A DNA stretch of 64,000 nucleotides, taken from NCBI GenBank assembly GCA_039090855.1, contig CM077034.1:9626984-9690983 (forward strand). The letters run 5' to 3'. Source of the DNA: Macrothele yani (lineage: Eukaryota; Arthropoda; Arachnida; Araneae; Macrothelidae). A program made the translations under genes and the position numbers. The notes beneath the pieces were generated by a model. The model had not been told where the DNA came from. It saw only the letters and a list, made by a program, of their open reading frames with translations, and searched no databases. This document shows, in pieces, positions 20,541 to 31,926 of this stretch (within the stretch, counting starts at the first letter, position 1; every line of letters starts with the position of its first letter).

Positions 20541-21999
20541 AAAACCTCCAGGAAAAGATGGAATTACTGTAGACATCATACAAGGAGCAAGTGGAGAAAT
20601 CGAAACAGTATTCGCCCAAATTTTCACTCGATGCCTTAATGAAGGAAAGATTCCTGAGGATTGGAACACCGCTACAATGATCCTGCTACATAAGAAAGGT
20701 GACATTGAGGATCTCGGAAACTACAGACCTATCAGCCTCCTATCAGTAGTTTATAAAATCTTCACTAAAGTTCTTTCACACCGCTTGAAGGTGACACTGG
20801 ACATGGCTCAACCGAGAGGACAAGCTGGATTCAGGAGTGGCTACAGCACAATAGATCATATCCACGTACTGAGAGAACTAATTGAAAGAGCGAGGGAATA
20901 TGAACTTCCATTGTGCATGGCTTTTATCGATTATGAAAAAGCCTTTGATTCAGTGAAACCATCAGCAGTTGCAATGGCTCTGAAAACCTGCGGTATTGAA
21001 GATGCATACATTAATATTATTAATAACATCTATGAAAATGCAAGTGCAAAGATTAGGCTGTTTGAAAATACAACACACGTAAAAATTGGAAAAGGAGTGA
21101 GACAAGGTGACACCATATCTCCGAAGCTCTTTAATGCCACATTGGAGGGTGTTTTTCAGTCGCTGAGCTGGGAAAACAAGGGGATAAAGATTAATGGAGA
21201 TTATCTAACCCACCTTCGGTTTGCTGATGACGTAGTCATTTTTGCAACTACCCCATCAGAGCTGCAGAGTATGATCCAGGAACTTGCTGACAAGAGTAAA
21301 GAAGTGGGATTAAAAATGAACTTTCAGAAGACAAAAGTGATGTACAATGCTTTTACAAGAAATGAAGATTTATCGATTGATGGAGAAAAGCTGGAGATAA
21401 CAGACACGTACGTTTATCTTGGACAGCAGATATCAAGTGAGGGTCACATTGATGAAGAAATTAATCGGCGTACAAAATTTGCCAGGAGAGCTTTTGGAAC
21501 AAACAGCATAATTTTCAAGAGCAATATGCCATTATGTCTTAAAAGAAAAGTGTTTGATCAATGCATCCTTCCAGTGCTTACGTATGGTGCAGAGACGTGG
21601 ACCTTAACTAAAAGAGACATACAAAGGCTGCAGACAACTCAAAGCAGCATGGAGAGGTGCATGCTTGGTGTAACCAGGAGAGATAAGAAGAGGAACTCGT
21701 GGATCCAAAAAATGACAAGAGTGGAAGACATCATGATCAGAGTTAAATCCCTGAAATGGCAATGGGCTGGACATACTGCCAGAAGGACAGACACAGCCGA
21801 AATTTTAGATTGGATTCCAAGGGACAGGAAAAGACTCAGAAGAAGACCACATGGGAGATGGGTGGATGAAATTCGAAAGTATGCAGGGGTGACATGGAGG
21901 AGACTGGCACAAGACAGACCGTTGTGGAGGAAACTTGGGGAGACCTTCGTCCAGCAGTGGATTGATAATGGTTGACAATGATGATGATGATGATGATAT
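20541..21999 (+). mobile_element. RTE-type LINE, 5'-truncated copy 1
   Basis: A LINE fragment starting inside the reverse transcriptase domain. It ends with the stop codon followed by a short (GAT)n tract, the microsatellite-like 3' tail usual for RTE-clade elements. The flanking mariner sequence closes perfectly around it, with at most 2-3 bp of possible target duplication. Confidence 0.85.
20542..21975 (+). pseudogene. RTE-type reverse transcriptase, truncated but uninterrupted
   Basis: About 477 codons are open without a stop. In order: KPPGKDGI (RT motif 0/1), NYRPISLLSVVYKIFTKVL, QAGFRSGYST, FIDYEKAFDSV (motif A with catalytic Asp), GVRQGDTISP (motif B), FADDVVIF (motif C, catalytic Asp pair), then thumb and C-terminal YGAETWTLTKRD, WAGHTARR and RPHGRWVDEIRKYAG. 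The endonuclease domain and the N-terminus are missing through 5' truncation, so the copy cannot move by itself. A second copy at 53056-54333 is nearly identical but has a frameshift and a stop. The lack of damage here suggests a young insertion. Confidence 0.9.
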
Positions 22000-22640
22000 G
22001 CTCATTAAACGTGAGGAAAACGATCCTTTTTTTGAAGCGACTGATAACTGGTGACGAAAAGTGGATTGTGTACAACAATGTGCTGCGCAAACGGTCTTGG
22101 TCCCGACGTGCTGCTTCGCCTCAAACGACATCCAAAGCCGACATCCATCAGCGGAAGGTTCTGGTCTCAGTGTGGTGGGATTTTAAAGGTGTCGTGCTTT
22201 TCGAGCTCCTACCACGGAACCAAACAATCAATTCGAATGTGTACATTGGACAGTTTGAACGAATCCATCATTCAAAAACGTCCAGAGCTCGTTCATCGTA
22301 AAGGTGTTGTGTTCCATCGCGACAACGCGAGACCACACACAAGTTTGATCACCCGCCAAAAATGATTGGAGCTTGGGTGGGATGTGTTGCTACACCCAGC
22401 ATACTCACCGGAGCTTGCTCCGTCAGACTTCCACTTGTTTCGCTCTCTTCAACAGTCCTTGCGTGGTACAAAGTTCGATTCAGATGAGGCTGTAAATCAG
22501 AACCTTGTACAGTTTTTCACCACGAAAGACAGGTCTTTCTACATGAACGAGGCATTCTGCAGCTCACTGAAAGATGGCGAAAGGTTATCGAACAAAACGG
22601 GCATTATATCATTGATTGATCTTTGTTCTTTCTATCAATA
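22000..22640 (+). pseudogene. Mariner transposase, catalytic C-terminal part
   Basis: It resumes after the LINE with LIKREENDP. A T7 run forces a frame change into FLKRLITGDEKWIVYNN (first catalytic Asp) and SVWWDFKGVVLFELLP. A second frame change gives VVFHRDNARPHTSL (second Asp), a TGA at 22363-22365, and then HPAYSPELAPSDFHLFRSLQ (third Asp) to the C-terminus. Length and motifs match mariner (DD34D). At least two frameshifts and one stop make it dead. Confidence 0.9.
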
Positions 22641-22879
22641 AATGACCTTTGCGAAACATGGCTAAAATACGTCATGACTTTTCCGACAACCCAATAGTTA
22701 GTTAAAAAAGAGTTAAACTTAAGAATTCACGGTTTTTGCAGTTGATGCAATACTTTTGCACAGCATTGCATGATACGCGTGCAATCGCAAAATCATTTAA
22801 CATTTCATCTTGTTTTTTTTTTTACGCTTTCCAATCGTAGGTTGAAGAAGCGTATACGCTCCAGCTTTGTCCGTCCGTC

Positions 22880-23345
22880 TGTCCGTCTGTCCGCCTGTCG
22901 GCACGATAACTCACGTAAAAATGGTTCGGTTTCAATGAAATTTCAGTATGTAGTAGGGGACCGCCAGGGGACGAACCCTATTGAAAGTGAACGAAATGGG
23001 GTCAAAGGTCAGGACATAAGAGCGGAATTCATTCAATTGTCCTTATGAGTCATAACTTGCTTAAATATGGTTCGATTTCAATGAAATTTTAGTATGTGGT
23101 AGGGGACTACCTGGGGATGAACGCTATTGAAAACGGGAGAAGTGGGGGTCAAAGGTCAGGACATAGGAGCGGGATGCATTCCACTGCCCTTATACGTCAT
23201 AAGGTGCGTAAAAATGGTTCGATTTCGATGAAATTTTAGTATGTGGTACGGGACTACCTGGAGAGTAACCCTATTGAAAATGGGACAAATGGAGTCAAAG
23301 GTCAAGACATAGGATCGGGATCCATTCCATCGCTCTTATCCCACA
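22880..23345 (+). repeat. ~146-bp repeats with DR1-like motif, block 1
   Basis: Three units share 'aaaatggttcgatttcaatgaaa', 'agtatgtggtaggggac' and GGGTCAAAGGTCA. The motif is at 22999-23011, 23146-23158 and 23292-23304 (GAGTCAAAGGTCA). The block is preceded at 22864-22900 by a (CCGT/CTGT)n microsatellite. It shares units with the block at 24185-24800; the interval is filled by a MITE and a CRE-rich segment. Confidence 0.8.
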
Positions 23346-23348
23346 CTA

Positions 23349-23793
23349 TTAAGGTGGACTTCAAGTAATTTTGCTTCCTATATTTCCAATGGAAAACCTT
23401 TTGTACGCATTTCCTTCACAATTAGTGTGTTCCTAAAGATGGAAATTTGAATATCGATTAAAATAACTTCATACTATAACTTGGAATACTTAACATTTTG
23501 TAAAGCATAAGCATAATTGTATTAAAAAACAATAACGTTTCCTTTGGTGGTGTTGAAACCAGAAAAAGGATAGCGCGACCTGTGCTTTGATGACGTCAGT
23601 GGACAAATAAATATTGGATTGCATAATTACGGTTACGGTTTAGAAAATATTAAGTATTCCAAGTTATGAAATGGAGCTATTTTAATGGATGTTCAAATTT
23701 TCATTCTTGGGAACGCATTAATTGTGAAGAATATGTGTACAGAAGTTTTCCATTGGAAGTATAGGAAGCAAAATTACTTGACGTCCACTTTAA
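23349..23793. mobile_element. MITE-like element with ~150-bp inverted ends and TTAA flanks
   Basis: The left arm (TTAAGGTGGACTTCAAGTAA ...) is repeated in inverse at the right end (... TTACTTGACGTCCACTTTAA). Arms are about 150 bp with a ~130-bp middle. TTAA at both outer edges suggests piggyBac-type target choice. There is no coding sequence, so it is non-autonomous. Confidence 0.7.
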
Positions 23794-23806
23794 AATAGCA
23801 ATTCTT

Positions 23807-23829
23807 GTATGTATGTATGTATGTATGTA
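23807..23829. repeat. (GTAT)n microsatellite
   Basis: Five to six GTAT units directly after the MITE. Confidence 0.9.
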
Positions 23830-24184
23830 CATTTTATTTTGAAAACGGCTCTAAGAATTTTGATGAAAGTCGTTAACCTACCGTTTTCTAGTACTAGAAA
23901 TCGATTTAGCTTGATCTCGACTTTAGGAGAATTTGTTTAGTGAGTTAAATAACCACCCCGAATTATAACGTTTCTAGTGTCATGGCGTTGTTCCATCAAT
24001 GTTACCAATGCTTAGAAACCTTATGACGTCACAATCTCGCGTTTGACAATTATGGCGCGCGGTCACGCCATCTCTCTCATTACGTCACGCGTTGTGTGTG
24101 GATCCTATTAAAGTTTTATGACGTCACACTCTTGCGGCGAGCAGATGGTCGCGATTCCCATCTGCCTCATTACGTCACGCGTTG
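23830..24184. other. Non-coding intron segment with CRE palindromes
   Basis: No gene. Two similar ~95-bp segments each end in 'cattacgtcacgcgttgtgtg'. Perfect TGACGTCA sites lie at 24024-24031 and 24119-24126, and a third at 23591-23598 inside the MITE. Confidence 0.6.
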
Positions 24185-24800
24185 TGTGCGTATGTCCGTC
24201 CGCACGATAACTCGCGTAAAAATCGTTCGATTTCGATGAAATTTTAGTATCTGGTAGGAGATCACCTGGTAAGGAACCTTCTTTAAAGTGAACGAAATGG
24301 GGTCAAAGGTCAGTACATAGGAGCGTTATCCATTCCACTGCTGCTATGCGTCATAACTAACGTAAAAAAGGTTCGATTTCGATGAAATTTTAATATGCGG
24401 TAGGGGACCACCTTTCCAGAAACCCTATGAAAAATGGACGAAATGGGGTCAAAGGTAAGGACATAGAAGCGGAATCACTTCCATCGCCATTATGCGTCAT
24501 AACTTACGTAAAGTGCTTCGATTTGGGTAAAATGTTAGTATGTTGTAGGGGCCTGCCTGAGGACAAATTCTGTTGAAAATGGACGAAATGGGGTCAAAGG
24601 TTAGGACACATGAGCGGGATCTATTCCATGGCCCTTATGCATCATTACTTACGTAAAAATGCTTCGATTGCGACAAAACGTTATCATGTTATTTCGTAGG
24701 TACACCGAACCGGTTCTGTTGAATATCATCGAAATGGGATGAAAAGTCAGGGCACAGGACCGAGATTTATGCCACAGCTATTATTCTCATAACTTGAGTA
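24185..24800 (+). repeat. ~146-bp repeats with DR1-like motif, block 2
   Basis: Four decayed units like those at 22880-23345. DR1-type sites lie at 24300-24312 (GGGTCAAAGGTCA), 24446-24458 (..GGTAA) and 24591-24603 (..GGTTA). The block ends less than 100 bp before the zinc-site exon. Confidence 0.8.
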
Positions 24801-24878
24801 ATGATTTCTGGTAAGTTGGAAAGCGTATCATAAACAATGCAATGCATGATTTTACTAACTTGTATTCTTATTGTATAG

Positions 24879-25169
24879 GTGGTATCGTTTTACAGCCATC
24901 CGGGTATGGCAAAGAGGGAACCATGAGCACATTGGTTCACGAACTGGGACATGCCCTAGGACTGTGGCACGTACATCATGGAGTATCGGAAATGCCTTGC
25001 CACCATTCTTGCTATGAATCTGTGGCTTCAAGCACCAGTGGAGACCTATGTAAGGACACTAACCCAACTCCAGAGAATAACCACTGTCGGGATCCATCTG
25101 CAGAACAGAACGTTTGTGGAAAGACGCAGTTCACAGAAACGCCTTTCAAAAATTACATGGGATACGGAG
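24879..25169 (+). CDS. Pappalysin-like metalloprotease, zinc-binding exon
   Basis: This 291-bp exon lies between acceptor TTGTATAG and donor GTAAGA, phase 1 on both sides. It encodes GGIVLQPSGYG, then the extended zinc site HELGHALGLWH (three His ligands, catalytic Glu), then a Cys-rich segment with SGDLCKDTNPTPENNHC and VCGKTQFTETPFKNYMGYG. The GDLCxDTNPxP stretch and the FKNYM Met-turn are pappalysin (PAPP-A/PAPP-A2, M43B) signatures. Mammalian PAPP-A cleaves IGF-binding proteins; the substrate here is unknown. The residue after the Met of the Met-turn is Gly, where vertebrate pappalysins have Ser. Eight cysteines are kept for disulfides, consistent with a secreted enzyme. Confidence 0.93.
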
Positions 25170-25606
25170 GTAAGAGCACAAATTTGCGTTTATGAAATTT
25201 AAACAGAGCGAACGTAGCTTCAATGACTACGCTTACTAGGACAAGATGCCAACGGCAACCGATAACTCGGGTACAGTTGGCAAATTTTGAGCGAAGCTAT
25301 TGCAAAATCTGAGCTCATTTTTTTAAGGCGTCTATTATAGTGCGTCGCATAAATATAGAGACAGAAAACATTTTCGAATAAAAAAGAAACAACAACGAGG
25401 CGAAATGTACACCTCATATTTATAGGACACGCAGCTGCACAATAGTTTGACGGAAACATAACAATTACAACGCCAAGTACAAGAAAAAAGAATACGCTGT
25501 CTCAAAAATATAAAGACTTACTAGTTATGAGAACGAATAGTGAAGCCGTTGTTCCGAATAACACTGAACCCCCGATTGCGCATGCTGTCCACCAAGTGAT
25601 GTAAGT

Positions 25607-26975
25607 TATAACGAAGTAAATTTCTCCGTCATTTTTGGTCCGCGCCAGGATTCGAACCCGGGTCCCCTCATTCCGGAATAAGTTGCTCTACCAATTGAGC
25701 TACGCGGACGTTTTATTCTGATTCCTCTCTGCCTTTATGTCGTGTGCGTCCTTCTGGCAGGTACGTCACATCTCCTGGTACGTTACATCATCTCCCCCTC
25801 ATTTTTTTTTTTTTTTTTTTTTTTTGGAAGTGCTGGAGAAGGGATTCTCTTATTTTTCCTATCTCGCGGTGTGGAAATAACATCACACCAATGTGAGATT
25901 TTGAACGGTCGGGTCATCCGGATAGTTCGGGCGCCATTATAACGAACTCCGTCATTTTTGGTCTACGCCGGGATTCGAACCCGAGTCCGCTTATTCCGGA
26001 ACAAGTCGCTTTACCAATTGAGCTACGCGGACGTTTGTTCTGACTACCATCTATCTGCCTTTATGTCGTGTGCGTCCGGCTGGTAGGTACGTCACATATC
26101 CCCCCCCACGAAAGAGGGCCGGGGGCATGCCCCACGGGTCAGCCGTGACCATGAATCGTTGCAGGCAGCCATCCACTGTAGAACGTGCACTTGAGAACTC
26201 CCAGTCAATCTGGTGTGTGGAATACAACGTCACACACATTTATTTTTCGAAGCGCTGGAGAAGGGATTCTCTGATTTTTCCTATCTCGCGGTGTGGAAAT
26301 AACATCACACCAATGCGAGATTTTGAATGCTCGGGTCATCCGGATAGTTCGGGCGCCATTATAACGAAGTGAATTTCTCCGTCATTTTTGGTCTACGCCG
26401 GGATTCGAACCCGAGTCCGCTTATTCCGGAACAAGTCGCTTTACCAATTGAGCTACGCGGACGTTTGTTCTGACTACCATCTATCTGCCTTTATGTCGTG
26501 TGCGTCCGGCTGGTAGGTACGTCACATCTCCCCCACGAAAGAGGGCCGGGGGCATGCCCCACGGGTCAGCCGTGACCATGAATCGTTGCAGGCAGCCATC
26601 CACTGTAGAACGTGCACTTGAGAACTCCCAGTCAATCTACTGTGTGGAATACAACGTCACACACATTTATTTTTCGAAGCGCTGGAGAAGGGATTCTCTG
26701 ATTTTTCCTATTTCGCGGTGTGGAAAGAACATCACACCAATGCGAGATTTTGAACGGTCGGGTCATCCGGATAGTTCGGGCGCCATTATAATGAAGTAAA
26801 TTTCTCCGTCATTTCTGTCCACGCTAGGATTCGAACCCGGATCCCCTCATTCCGGAATAAGTCACTCTACCAATTGAGCTACGCGGACGTTTTTTTTTTT
26901 ATTCTGGTTCCTCTCTGCCTTTATGTCGTGTGCGTCCTTCTGGCAGGTACGTCACATCTCCTGGTACGTTAGAAA
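25607..26975 (-). repeat. Family-B tRNA-like repeats in tandem, about 3.3 units
   Basis: Four tRNA-like segments on the minus strand: 25637-25709, 25960-26032, 26390-26462 and 26817-26888. The full spacing is about 430 bp. Between them lie the conserved B body and the palindromic GGGGCATGCCCC. A T23 tract at 25803-25825 marks a broken unit. Tandem arrangement of a tRNA-derived unit inside a DNA transposon is a second example, beside the 330-bp array, of a tRNA-like satellite in this gene. Confidence 0.85.
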
Positions 26976-27952
26976 GTGTTCTGGACGGAGTGCGCACCAG
27001 CTTCGTTCAATCTGCTCTTTCAACGCCAACACACTTGAGAACTGCCGTCCATTCGCATAAACATCCCGAGCGAGGATACCCCAAAGGTTCTCGATAGGGT
27101 TCAGATCTGGGACTGAGTGCTGGCCAATCCATTACGGTCACACGATGAGTGTCAAACCAGCTTTTCGTTGATGCAGACCGATGAATAGAGGCATTGTCTT
27201 GATGGAACAGATAATCAACACCCGGTAGAGTTTCGGCAAACGGTAGAAGATGGCTGCTGAGTATGTCCTGACACGTTTCTGATTTCTGCCACAGAAACGT
27301 GTCAGGAGCTCCTGACCATCACAGGTCCCTCTTCTTTCTGTACGCTGAAGAAGGTGCGTCGCTCGCGTCGTAAATCATGCGAATAGCAGCAGTTCCAACC
27401 GTCAGGGCAGTCCAGGTTGAACTTTTTCTCATCGGAGAAAGTAATTGTGATCCATTCGTCCGTCCAGTGCGTGTGGCTGCTTGCCCACATTTATCTAGCT
27501 TCCTTGTGGCCCCGCGTGAGGTGTGGGAGACGACGCATTTTACGGAGCACAATGTTGCGACTTTCCTTGATTCGTAGATGAACTGCGTCCTTTGAGACGG
27601 TGACACCAACAGTCCGAGAAATTTGACGTGGTGATAACCTTTGGGATGAAACTAAACGCATCATGGCACGATCATCTCGTCTGGTTGTTATTCGACTCCC
27701 TCCAGGCTGTTTCCTGGCAGTTAACGCACCGCATTTCGATAAAGTCTTATAAATGACTGCCCTTCTCCTCCCCATGGCTTTACAAATTTTCGCTACCGGC
27801 AATCCATTTGCTCTCAGTCTCCAAATCTTCTGCACCTCCTCACCAGAGATTTGACTGTCTGCGTGGCATTTCGGCAAATGAATGTCTGACGGAAGGTTCG
27901 CTGTCTTTTGTAGGCTGGACCGAATTACGGCCCATGCGCGTGCGCACAACAT
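26975..27952 (-). pseudogene. Tc3-like transposase
   Basis: Minus strand, in order: a bipartite N-terminal DNA-binding domain with EEVQKIWRLRANGLPVAKIC (HTH 1) and DRAMMRLVSSQRLSPRQIS (HTH 2); HKEAR; then, after a frame change near 27490, WITITFSDEKKFNLDCPDG (first catalytic Asp) and HDLRRERRTFF. A further segment reads VDYLFHQDNASIHRS (second Asp), WPALSP and, after a one-base insertion, DLNPIENLWG (Glu). Asp-Glu spacing is 34 when the extra base is ignored. The FSDEKKFNLDxPDG motif is characteristic of the Tc3 group. Almost complete, but inactivated by frameshifts. Confidence 0.88.
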
Positions 27953-28197
27953 GCTAATTTGTACATCTCATTTGCATGTGGCTACTTTACATAGTGTTCT
28001 TTATACTTATGAGACACCTAAAATCACATTATTTCACTTTGTTGTGTTCTTTTCACACAATCCGGTCATCTCGACGGATCGAAACGTTTGTTGTAGTGTT
28101 CTGTCCAATTAGGTACCACTTTAGCTTCCTACCTATATTCGCATTGCGTTCACGGCGCAAAGTGAATTGTCTCTATATTTATGCGACGCACCTTATA

Positions 28198-28522
28198 ACA
28201 TACATACATACATACATATCACTAAGCTGTTCACTGAGTTTCAGAGGTTAGCTCCAAAAAGAAATACAAACTTCCAGATATTTTTACTTACTGTTGTCTT
28301 ATCAAACTTCTCCATTTACAGCGATCTTGACATACAACTCGTGCTTCACTGATATCCATTACACGCCGTACACAAGATCTTTTATACTTCATACTCATAA
28401 TCTTTTTCTCATGCAGACACTCCTGAATCTGATCCACCCATGTCTTCCCCTGCCTTTCCTTCCTGCCACTGAGGCTGAAAAGATTTTCTTAGTAAGCATT
28501 TCATCACTCATTCTTTCATACA

Positions 28523-28553
<31 letters not shown>

Positions 28554-30182
28554 CACTAAGCTGTTCTCTGAGATTCAGAGGTTAGCTCCAAAAAGAAATA
28601 CAAACTTCCAGATATTTTTACTTACTGTTGTCTTATCAAACTTCTCCATTTACCGCGATCTTGACATACAACTCGGGCTTCACTGATATCCATTACACGC
28701 CGTACACAAGATCTTTTATACTTCATACTCATAATCTTTTTCTCATGCAGACACTCCTGAATCTGATCCACCCATGTCTTCCTTGGCCTTCCTCTGCCTT
28801 TCCTTCCTGCCACTTGGACTGAAAAGATTTTCTTAGTAAGCATTTCATCACTCATTCTGTCATACATACATACATATCACTAAGCTGTTCTCTGAGATTC
28901 AGAGGTTAGCTCCAAAGAGAAATACAAACTTCCAGATATATTTACTTATTGTTGTCGTATCAAACTTCACCATTTACAGCGATCTTGACATACAACTCGT
29001 GCTTCACTGATATCCATTACACGCCGTACACAAGATCTTTTATACTTCATACTCATAATCTTTTTCTCATGCAGACACTCCTGAATCTGATCCACCCATG
29101 TCTTCCTTGGCCTTCCTCTGCCTTTCCTTCCTGCCACTTGGACTGAAAAGATTTTCTTAGTAAGCATTTCATCACTCATTCTTTCATACATACATACATA
29201 TCACTGAGCTGTTCTCTGAGATTCAGAGGTTAGCTCCAAAGAGAAATACAAACTTCCAGATATTTTTACTTATTGTTGTCGTATCAAACTTCTCCATTTA
29301 CAGCGATCTTGACATACAACTCGTGCTTCACTAATATCCATTACACGCCATACACAAGATCTTTTATACTTCATACTCATAATCTTTTTCTCATGCAGAC
29401 ACTCCTGAATCTGATCCACCCATATCTTCCTTGGCCTTCCTCTGCCTTTCCTTCCTGCCACTTGGACTGAAAAGAATTTCTTAGTAAGCATTTCATCACT
29501 CATTCTTTCATACATACATACATACATACATATCACTAAGCTGTTCACTGAGTTTCAGAGGTTAGCTCCAAAGAGAAATACAAACTTCCAGATATTTTTA
29601 CTTATTGTTGTCGTATCAAACTTCTCCATTTACAGCGATCTTGACATACAACTCGTGCTTCACTGATATCCATTACACGCCGTACACAAGATCTTTTACA
29701 CTTCATACTCATAATCTTTTTCTCATGCAGACACTCCTGAATTTGATCCACCCATGTCTTCCTTGGATTTCCTCGGCCTTTCCTTCCTGCCACTTGGACT
29801 GAAAAGATTTTCTTAGTAAGCATTTCATCACTCATTCTTTCATACATACATACATACATATCACTAAGCTGTTCTCTGAGATTCAGAGGTTAGCTCCAAA
29901 AAGAAATACAAACTTCCAGATATTTTTACTTATTGTTGTCGTATCAAACTTCACCATTTACAGCGATCTTGACATACAACTCAAGCTTCACTGATATCCA
30001 TTACACGCCGTACATAAGATCTTTTATACTTCATACTCATAATCTTTTCCTCATGCAGACACTCCTGAATCTGATCCACCCATGTCTTCCTTGGATTTCC
30101 TCTGCCTTTCCTTCCTGCCACTTGGACTGAAAAGATTTTCTTAGTAAGCATTTCATCACTCATTCTTTCATACATACATATA

Positions 30183-30213
<31 letters not shown>

Positions 30214-30530
30214 CACTAAGCTGTTCACTGAGTTTCAGAGGTTAGCTCCAAAAAGAAATACAAACTTCCAGATATTTTTACTTATTGTTGTCTTATCAAA
30301 CTTCTCCATTTACAGCGATCTTGACATACAACTCGTGCTTCACTGATATCCATTACACGCCGTACACAAGATCTTTTATACTTCATACTCATAATCTTTT
30401 TCTCATGCAGACACTCCTGAATCTGATCCACCCATGTCTTCCTTGGCCTTCCTCTGCCTTTCCTTCCTGCCACTTGGACTGAAAAGATTTTCTTAGTAAG
30501 CATTTCATCACTCATTCTTTCATACATACA

Positions 30531-30561
<31 letters not shown>

Positions 30562-31895
30562 CACTAAGCTGTTCTCTGAGATTCAGAGGTTAGCTCCAAA
30601 AAGAAATACAAACTTCCAGATATTTTTACTTATTGTTGTCGTATCAAACTTCACCATTTACAGCGATCTTGACATACAACTCAAGCTTCACTGATATCCA
30701 TTACACGCCGTACACAAGATCTTTTATACTTCATACTCATAATCTTTTCCTCATGCAGACACTCCTGAATCTGATCCACCCATGTCTTCCTTGGATTTCC
30801 TCTGCCTTTCCTTCCTGCCACTTGGACTGAAAAGATTTTCTTAGTAAGCATTTCATCACTCATTCTTTCATACATACATATATACATACATACATACATA
30901 CATACATATCACTAAGCTGTTCACTGAGTTTCAGAGGTTAGCTCCAAAAAGAAATACAAACTTCCAGATATTTTTACTTATTGTTGTCTTATCAAACTTC
31001 TCCATTTACAGCGATCTTGACATACAACTCGTGCTTCACTGATATCCATTACACGCCGTACACAAGATCTTTTATACTTCATGCTCATAATCTTTTTCTC
31101 ATGCAGACACTCCTGAATTTGATCCACCCATGTCTTCCTTGGATTTCCTCTGCCTTTCCTTCCTGCCACTTGGACTGAAAAGATTTTCTTAGTAAGCATT
31201 TCATCACTTATTCTTTCATACATACATACATACATACATATCACTAAGCTGTTCTCTGAGATTCAGAGGTTAGCTCCAAAAAGAAATACAAACTTCCAGA
31301 TATTTTTACTTATTGTTGTCGTATCAAACTTCACCATTTACAGCGATCTTGACATACAACTCAAGCTTCACTGATATCCATTACACGCCGTACACAACAT
31401 CTTTTATACTTCATACTCATAATCTTTTTCTCATGCAGACACTCCTGAATCTGATCCACTCCATGTCTTCCTTGGCCTTCCTCTGCCTTTCCTTCCTGCC
31501 ACTTGGACTGAAAAGATTTTCTTAGTAAGCATTTCATCACTTATTCTTTCATACATACATACATACATATCACTAAGCTGTTCTCTGAGATTCAGAGGTT
31601 AGCTCCAAAAAGAAATACAAACTTCCAGATATTTTTACTTATTGTTGTCGTATCAAACTTCACCATTTACAGCGATCTTGACATACAACTCAAGCTTCAC
31701 TGATATCCATTACACGCCGTACACAAGATCTTTTATACTTCATACTCATAATCTTTTTCTCATGCAGACACTCCTGAATCTGATCCACCCATGTCTTCCT
31801 TGGCCTTCCTCTGCCTTTCCTTCCTGCCACTTGGACTGAAAAGATTTTCTTAGTAAGCATTTCATCACTCATTCTTTCATACATACATACATACA

Positions 31896-31926
<31 letters not shown>

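Larger units (their letters stand above)
20285..22694 (+). mobile_element. Mariner transposon split by an RTE LINE
   Basis: The transposase halves at 20285-20540 and 22000-22640 join codon-for-codon across the LINE at 20541-21999 (..ICD | MLIKREENDP..). The 3' end carries the mariner TIR-like sequence GTCATGACTTTTCCGACAAC near 22670-22690. The 5' TIR and the first ~60 codons are missing: the coding sequence starts abruptly at 20285 next to a ~290-bp repeat. Confidence 0.85.
25336..28197 (-). mobile_element. Tc3-like transposon with inverted ends, host to nested repeats
   Basis: Inverted ends GTGCGTCGCATAAATATAGA (25340-25359) and its complement near 28172-28191 match over about 25-30 bp with TA at the outer edges. 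A minus-strand transposase occupies 26975-27952. About 1.37 kb of family-B repeats (25607-26975) sit between the transposase and the left end. Confidence 0.85.

Noticed and set aside
21972..22301. A protein starting MTMMMMMM at 21972
   Set aside because: The Met run is the (ATG)n tail of the RTE LINE; the rest is the mariner transposase read in one of its shifted frames.
22780..23048. 92-codon open frame near 22770-23048
   Set aside because: It runs through a CCGT microsatellite and the ~146-bp repeat; no domain or splice support.
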